From NCBI GenBank assembly GCA_963281255.1, contig OY725503.1:2418001-2482000 (forward strand): a stretch of DNA of 64,000 nucleotides, given 5' to 3'. The DNA comes from Aphrocallistes beatrix (lineage: Eukaryota > Porifera > Hexactinellida > Sceptrulophora > Aphrocallistidae). The position numbers and the translations under genes were made by a program. Numbering within the stretch: position 1 is the first letter of the stretch; each line of letters opens with the position of its first letter. Positions 58,136 to 64,000 of this stretch are shown piece after piece. The notes below the pieces were generated by a model. That model had not been told where the DNA came from. It made no database searches and saw only the letters and a list, made by a program, of their open reading frames with translations.

Positions 58136-58616
58136 TCAAAGTTGCAACCGAATAGTTCAATATTCGGTTAGATCAAATACTATTTGGCAAATAGCTGATA
58201 TTCGATAGGGAACCGAGTATCAGTATTTGTATTCGGTTAGAGGGACCGAATATCAGTATTCGTATTCGGTTGAACTAACCGAATATTATCAGTATTCGTA
58301 TTCGGTTAGGGAATATTCATGAATATTTATATCTGGTTCAATCGGTTTCAACCTTGGTTATAATATATTTCTAACTAATTTACCCATCATATCCGGTTAC
58401 TATCTGTAAAATAGGTCAACATATACAGTACTATAACAATTCACAGTCCTCTATTAAATATTATTTATTTCAGTTGCGCAGTATTATAATTTATGAAGTA
58501 CCGAATAATATCAGTATTCGTATTCGGTTAGAGTAGCCGAATATTATCAGCATTCGTATTCGGTTCAGGAACTATTCATTAATACTGATATTCGGTTCAA
58601 TCGGTTTCAACCTTGC
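58136..58616. repeat. Tandem TATTCGTATTCGGTT repeats
   Basis: About 30 bp units based on ACCGAATATTATCAGTATTC and CGTATTCGGTT, in two clusters (58136-58360 and 58490-58616). Both clusters end in ATCGGTTTCAACCTTG, whose complement CAAGGTTG resembles a hAT-type terminus, so these may be two related non-autonomous hAT copies with subterminal repeats. Confidence 0.65.
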
Positions 58617-58705
58617 TAAAAATTAACAAATTTATCGAGTATTTACATTTTATCAATTTTCCTCGAGTGGTTCGCTAGTGACTATTTTAGTTAATTAATT
58701 AATAA

Positions 58706-58818
58706 TACCCTCGGCTGGCTTGGTGTTTTTCTATTTATAGTCAGACTCCAAACTTGTATGGCTTCCTCGTTCAAAATGACTTACACCGGAAATGACGAAA
58801 CAAAACACCACAAAGCGC
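58706..58818 (-). repeat. M dispersed repeat, inverted copy
   Basis: TTTTCTATTTATAGTCAGAC and AAATGACGAAACAAAACACC match the complement of 34782-34895 with several substitutions. Confidence 0.6.
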
Positions 58819-58971
58819 GGGTAAAATTAATAGCTGAATGCATTTACCCATAGTAGCAGCATTGGCAGCAATATCTGTTTTGAAGAGGATCGTACTACTG
58901 ATCATATTCATTGTTTGCATACGAGCGTATCGTCGCAGGGAATTCGCATGTCTGACAAAACCGTTTATTTT

Positions 58972-59511
58972 AACTATTAAAACTCGATTAAAGTTTGTGT
59001 ACATATACTTTATTTATATATATATATATATATCTTCGTGTATATAATATATCAATGTAACGAATTGATTGAAGAAACTGCCGAGCACAGAGGGCTGATT
59101 TTGGCATGTAGGAATCTTTTGGCTATGGATCCACTAAGTTCTGACCTCAGGCGAAAATGTCGACTCATCATGGAATTATGACGCCATTGTCACCTTTTTA
59201 TAATTAGAAATTTCATTGTTTTTCGACTATAACTCAGCCATTTTAAGTGATAAAAGGCTGAAATTTTAAAAGAATGTGTATCACAATACATCTCAGATAT
59301 TATTAAACTTTCATCAAAAAATGATGACACATCACTCTGTTATGACGTCAAAATTGCATCTAAAATTTAAAACCTGGCAAATCGGATTATTTTTCGAGTG
59401 ATATTGATTATAACCATAAGACACACATATTTAGAGATGTTATATGCCTTATAATTAATCATTTTGAGCCCAGGTATACTAGTGTGCCTCCGGCGGACAA
59501 AAATTGAAAGC
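58972..59511 (-). repeat. C-family repeat, inverted
   Basis: The family end (AACTATTAAAACTCGATTAA), a TA run, then the unit from TGTAACGAATTGATTGAAG (59057) to the start of the GC-rich block (GCCTCCGGCGGACAAA, about 59494), where it is cut off. The hAT relic begins shortly after. Confidence 0.75.
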
Positions 59512-59540
59512 ATTTAGATTACCAGGTTTTGATGTGTTAG

Positions 59541-60539
59541 TTATAGCTGACGAATTTCTTGTTTAATTCACACACTTCAACTCGTTGTAAAAGATCGATT
59601 TAAACCTATTGGAATGATCGATAAAATACTTGCGAAGACTCCGAATCTCGTGTCTTATGTTCGGATATCGATACATGCTAATGATATATTAGAAGGTGAA
59701 AAAAGCCTGCAAGCAAGGGTGATGACTAGGTGCAACAGCGAATTGAAAAGTATTCGTCCCCTTGTGAACATTCCAGGAGAGAAATTGTGACTTTGGCTTG
59801 TCCATAGCTTAGTGTACACGTATATGAACGTATTCTTCTTAAAGATATTGTAGAAATAGCTACTCCCTTTGAAGAAGCAACAGACTTCATACATAATAAA
59901 ATTCTGTTTCAGTAAGTTATATTTTCCGTGCATTAGAGTGGAATTCGAAAAGCATTGTGAAAAGATGAATGTAAAGTATAACTCAGAAATGTTGAGTACC
60001 TAGAAGAACATTAATCGTGGAATAAAAATATACGAACAGCGTGATTGTTATATTTATGCTGTAATTCTGGATCCAAGGTTTAAGTTTGATTGGAACACTG
60101 GAAGTGAGTAATTAAGGATTGAAACCAGATTTATAGACTTTTTGTCTAGCAGATCATACTTTGATTTCGGACCCACTTACTAGTGATTCTTCTCAATCTC
60201 CAAACCCAAAGAGGAGTAGAATTTCAAGCTTTATGTCCAGTTCTAATTTCATGGCAGGTAATACACTGGGAGTAAAAGGAGAACTAGACAAATATATATC
60301 TCACCCCCCTCTTTCGGAAGAAGATGATCCTCTGGTATACGATGTATTGGAATTTGCACTAAACCGCATTACCAACATTAGCTAAATTGGCCCAGTAATA
60401 TTTATCTTTTCCAGCCTCATCCGCACCTGTAGAGAGCCAGTTTAGCATCGCAGGGAAATTATTTAGGTCAGATAGATGTTCATTGTTTGATGAAGTTTTT
60501 CAAAAGTTCATCATGATCAGATGCAATTCACACCAATAA
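59541..60539 (+). pseudogene. hAT transposase C-terminal half
   Basis: Frames on the + strand read SCLIHTLQLVVKDRFKPIGM, then HANDILEGEKSLQARVMTRC and NSELKSIRPLVNIPGEK, then CYIYAVILDPRFKFDWNTGS, then a Ser-rich spacer (open frame 60161-60385) with ELDKYISHPPLSEEDDPLVY, then the dimerisation region PASSAPVESQFSIAGKLFRS and DEVFQKFIMIRCN. These are consecutive blocks of a BED-type hAT transposase; SAPVExxFSxAGxxxxxxR is the signature of the hAT C-terminal domain. Stops near 59790, 59995 and 60383 and frame changes inactivate it. The N-terminal BED finger and first catalytic residue are absent. Confidence 0.8.
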
Positions 60540-60698
60540 TAAATTTAGGGAAATTAGTTATTTGCTTAGGTTAGATCATATTATATTTTGTTTGTATGAG
60601 ATAATAAATTAAATAATAAACAGACATTCTGAATCATAGCAAAGTCTTAGTAATTGTCAAGAAATTTGTAATTGTAATAGTAATAATTGATAGTACTA

Positions 60699-62029
60699 CG
60701 GGCATTCAATAAGTAGTCGTTATCGTAGTATACTTTCCCCAAAACAAGTAATATAATTAATATCAATGCTGCAATTTCTCGAACTACTCTCCTTGATGCT
60801 GTATAACTAGTATTAGCCTCTTAATCCAATCCAAAAAACTTTTTTGAAGTCTCCACGTGGTATACCTTTCATATACTGAAAAATCGCCGATCCGAGGTGA
60901 GGCCGACTTTCGAATTCCCTCCCTGAAAGGTGTTTCTTCAGCTTAGGGAAGAGCCAAAAGTCGCATGGAGCGAGGTCTGGTGATTAGGGAGGATGATCTA
61001 GCTCTACAACTCTCAGACTTTCCAACTTTTCCCTTACCAGTTTGGTCTAGTGGGGTCGGGCATTATCATGCAATAATCTCAATCCTCGAGTTCCAGTCCT
61101 TGGCCGTCGATTGTGGTAGAATTTCTCAACCTCAGATAGGCACTCACTCATGTAAAATGATCCAGTAATAGTGGTATTCTTGGGGACACAAATCTGGCAC
61201 ACTGGACCATAAGAATCAAAAAATATGCAGTACATAACCTTGGGGTTCCGGAAGTCATATCGAGGGATTATTGGTGGGTCCTGGCCTTTAGCTACCCATA
61301 CTTTGTTAGCTTCCTTTGACAAAGGCTCGCTATAACGCACCCAAGTCTCATCACCAGTCACGATCTCGAATAGACTCCTGGAGTCGGTTCTATCGAAGTC
61401 AGAAAGCAACTTTTGAGCACATTGAACCCTCTTAGTTTTCTGGGCCTGTGCTAGTGCATGCGGGACTCACCGAGCGCAGATTTTCCTAAATTGAAAATTG
61501 TCATGCACAATGGTATGAGCGGTTCCCGTTGAGACCCCAACTGCATTAGCTATCTCCATCAATGAAATAGGGGGTCTTCTTCAAGTAATTCGGAAACCTC
61601 GAGGACAAATTTGTCACTGGCGCCGGAAATCGGCCTCCCTGCTCTGGGCTTATCTTCTATCGACTCTCTTCCCTCACGAAAACGTCGGGTCCTGTCAACT
61701 ATCGTGGAATATGGAAGAGTTCTATCATTATAAACCTCCATCAAATCCTTGTGGATGTCGGTTGAAGAAACTTGGAGCAGTGTATGAGTCTTTACATAGG
61801 CTCGCTGCTCAGTTTTGAAATCTGCACTCTCGGAAGCCATAATAAATGCCAGTATATAAAAATGCCAAACTAATAATAGCCACAGTATAAAAACCAAAGC
61901 TCAGAATTGAAAAAGTAAAGTATCATTTGAAAGAGCATCGGTAGGGCTACATTAGATATGCTAACCCAATTCTGAATTAAATGGAACAACCAAGATAAAT
62001 TGCAATAACGACTACTTATTGAACGCCCG
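60699..62029 (-). mobile_element. Full-length mariner element
   Basis: 1331 bp, ends CGGGCATTCAATAAGTAGTC and complement GACTACTTATTGAACGCCCG, TA duplication at 60697-60698 and 62030-62031. Length, ends and TA site are standard for mariner. It interrupts the hAT relic. Confidence 0.9.
60813..61840 (-). pseudogene. Mariner D34D transposase, inactivated
   Basis: Start MASESADFKTEQRAYVKTHT at 61840 (the Met at 61897 adds a hydrophobic leader foreign to the family). A helix-turn-helix region leads to EDKPRAGRP, and VSELLEEDP precedes a frame change near 61560. Then come VTGDETWVRYSEP (first Asp), LLHDNARPH (second Asp) and PDLAPCDFWLFPKLKKHLSG (third Asp, D34D spacing), ending KKVFWIGLRG. Defects seen: one missing base in the C run near 61565, a stop near 61470, one just after NARPH and one in place of the aromatic residue of HPPYSPDLAP. 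Otherwise complete at about 340 residues, so inactivation is fairly recent. Confidence 0.85.
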
Positions 62030-62151
62030 TAGTAATAGTAATATATTACATATAAACAAAATGTAATTGTAATGGTAATAGTAATCGAAAAAAAATAAGT
62101 AATAGTATATTAGTAATATATTACATTTCAAAGTAATTGACACCATGCCTG

Positions 62152-64000
62152 CATCTTACACAAAAGTTTGGAGAAAAGTTCAAGAATTTCGGCTTAACCT
62201 AAGACTACTGAGATGTACTACAGTGGTACAACTTTATAGCTTCATTCCCAATGAAAATGACTGGAGACATCCGCGATATCGATGATTCAAGTTTTGCCTT
62301 ACAAGTAAGAATGATACCTGCCTTAGCATTCGTAACACCAACAGATGTACCGGCGCTAATAAATAAATTTTTATTGATTTGTCTCCAGATATTTATGACC
62401 TAGCCCAATAATTTTGAATCTACTTATATATCCATACACTTAGCTAAACACTCCAATAGTATTCCCAAGCACTTTCCCTTTAGAAATGTGGAATAATCAT
62501 CTTATGGTTCATCCAGGACTTTCAAGAACCACAATGCTATCGAGGGATGGCATAGGTTCTTTTCTACCCACATGTTTTGCCATAATCTTTTAACTTGGAA
62601 ATTCTTGAATGTCTAAAAAAGAGCAGGGGTTAATCGAGCTGATAAAGGCGTTTTGCATTGAGTAGCAGCGATCCCCTGAAAATAAAGAACAATGCCAACC
62701 ATGAAAGTCAATTAGAAACTCTAATTGATGGCTACCTTACCCCTAAGATGGACTTTCTACGAGGGGTTTCATATCAGTTCTCTTTTAACTCTAAGTGCGT
62801 ATAACCTTGGATTGTGTAAGTACTACTTCACATGACTTCACTTGACTAGTCTAGAAATCAAATTATTATCGATAGTATTCTTACCACGTTATTTTAATAG
62901 TTTTTAGAATTTTGAGAAATTAGCTGTCTCCATTAGATACTCGGTAATACATACGAACGCGAAAAAGCTAATGAACAGATCTGTACTAATACAAATAGGA
63001 CAGAACTTTTAGTGCATCTAGGGTAACAATCATATATTGAAGGTGACATGTAAAAAGCTGACAAATAGTTATTTTCAACTTTTAATGTATTGTATACTAT
63101 TCACATACTAGAACTAGTATTATTATCACGCTTTCTAACTTAATTGGAATTCTCAGAGCGAAGAGGTAGCTGCCACATTTACTGTCGTTCTAATGCAGCA
63201 CACCAAAATAGTGGGGAGGCAAATACCTCCTCTGACTCAATGAAAGTTATGCCTTGATCACAGATTAATGTCAAAATTTAATTATTTTAACACACTTTGG
63301 GAAACATTTTTAAAAACAACTAGGAAAGTGACCCTTTTTAACAAAAATTTTATGGAACCAACTAAATACACTTCTTACAATACTAGTAAATATTTTCCTA
63401 ACCTTTTAACAAATCTAGGTAAAATTGAAAATATAGAAGTGCATTGAAAAACTGTCTTCATAGAAAAAGAACCTTGTAAAATTGAGAGGGAAAACCTTCT
63501 CAATTTGAAAACCGATGGTCCTGATCAGGAGTAAAAACATACATTTCGCACCTACTTAACAAATGTAATGATCATCTATAAAAATCAATGTTACTGCGGC
63601 TTAATGCTTATTTTACGATCTAACTGAAAGTGCACTACATATGTGTGACTATATATCTTTCTGAAAATCAATTTTCGAATCTAAAATTTAGTAGATATTG
63701 AAAATTCCAGTTTTAGAAATTTGAAATTTACCAATGTTGTATGTATTAAAATAATTGGGAGCTTCAATGAGCATGCTTCATGCAACAAATTTCAAAACTC
63801 TTGCACGAAGCATCCTCAAAGAATAGAAGTTATTAAATTTTTAGGTTCGAAAGATTATGATTAATTGTATTTGGAAATGATGAAAATCTTTGCAGACAGA
63901 TCGAAAGTGTAGCACCTCCAAAATTTAGATAAACATATACAATATACATTATGTTAATGATTAAGGGTATTATACAGCTCTCCAGATATACGCTTCCAAT
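62152..64000. other. No gene recognised
   Basis: About 1.85 kb of AT-rich sequence after the hAT end. No supported coding frame, repeat family member or RNA gene was identified. Confidence 0.45.

Larger units (their letters stand above)
59541..62151 (+). mobile_element. hAT element relic with nested mariner
   Basis: Transposase relic at 59541-60539, then GTAATTGTAATAGTAAT-type sequence at 60660-60690, an inserted mariner (60699-62029), and the continuation of GTAATAGTAATATATTAC to a terminal ATTGACACCATGCCTG ending at 62151. GTAATTGTAAT runs and CAGGCATGG...AATTACTTTG ends are typical of one hAT group. The left end is missing and is probably removed near the C repeat. Confidence 0.65.

Overview
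The window looks like a stretch of an AT-rich invertebrate animal genome made almost entirely of transposable-element debris. The evidence is intron-style splice signals, AATAAA polyadenylation signals, and relics of Tc1/mariner, hAT, Mutator (MULE), Helitron, Ty3/gypsy and other animal transposon genes. No rRNA, tRNA, CRISPR array or bacterial-style operon was seen. I cannot name the species. There is no clearly intact host gene; the best host-like candidates are a 3' exon at 8483-8875 (minus), a 169-codon ORF at 40706-41215 and the 5' part of a type II membrane glycosyltransferase-like gene at 48247-48749, which carries a frameshift.

Five repeat families dominate. Family A is a 1.95 kb non-autonomous element with 19 bp inverted ends (GGATACCGCCCTCGAAAAA) flanked by TTAA: four near-identical copies (5067, 19724, 24410, 53407) and one older copy (29826). 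Family C is a roughly 0.5 kb unit with a GC-rich hairpin at one end, TA microsatellites, and conserved CRE (TGACGTCA) and AP-1 (TGACTCA) motifs; more than ten copies occur, several in tandem. Family J (28.3, 33.7, 34.2 and 36.5 kb) has a palindromic core. Family K is a 1.07 kb palindrome, complete at 36694-37763 with pieces elsewhere. Family E is a 765 bp Tc1/mariner-type MITE.

Layout: 1-3 kb, a C repeat split by a mariner relic, then E. 3.3-4.7 kb, a broken exon-bearing gene. 5-7 kb, A1. 8.5-8.9 kb, a host-like exon. 11.3-13.3 kb, a composite C element. 13.3-16 kb, a 2.7 kb foldback element carrying a gene fragment. 16.5-19.4 kb, C repeats, a transposon-gene relic and a Tc1 relic. 19.7-26.4 kb, A2 and A3 around THAP and gypsy-integrase relics. 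26.4-37.8 kb, palindromic elements, A4 inside a C repeat, and a gene relic whose 3' end is inverted and duplicated. 39.9-43 kb, three hAT-type MITEs, two with perfect 8 bp target duplications. 43.4-45.8 kb, a MULE transposase with a C-terminal PHD finger and one frameshift. 47.5-48.1 kb, a polypyrimidine minisatellite. 51.2-53 kb, a Helitron helicase relic. 53.4-55.4 kb, A5. 59.5-62.2 kb, a hAT relic with a nearly full-length mariner nested in it.

The genes do not form a pathway. They are mostly dead or dying transposons, and the informative biology lies in their nesting order, the TTAA-targeting A family, the bZIP-site-rich C family and the long palindromes.
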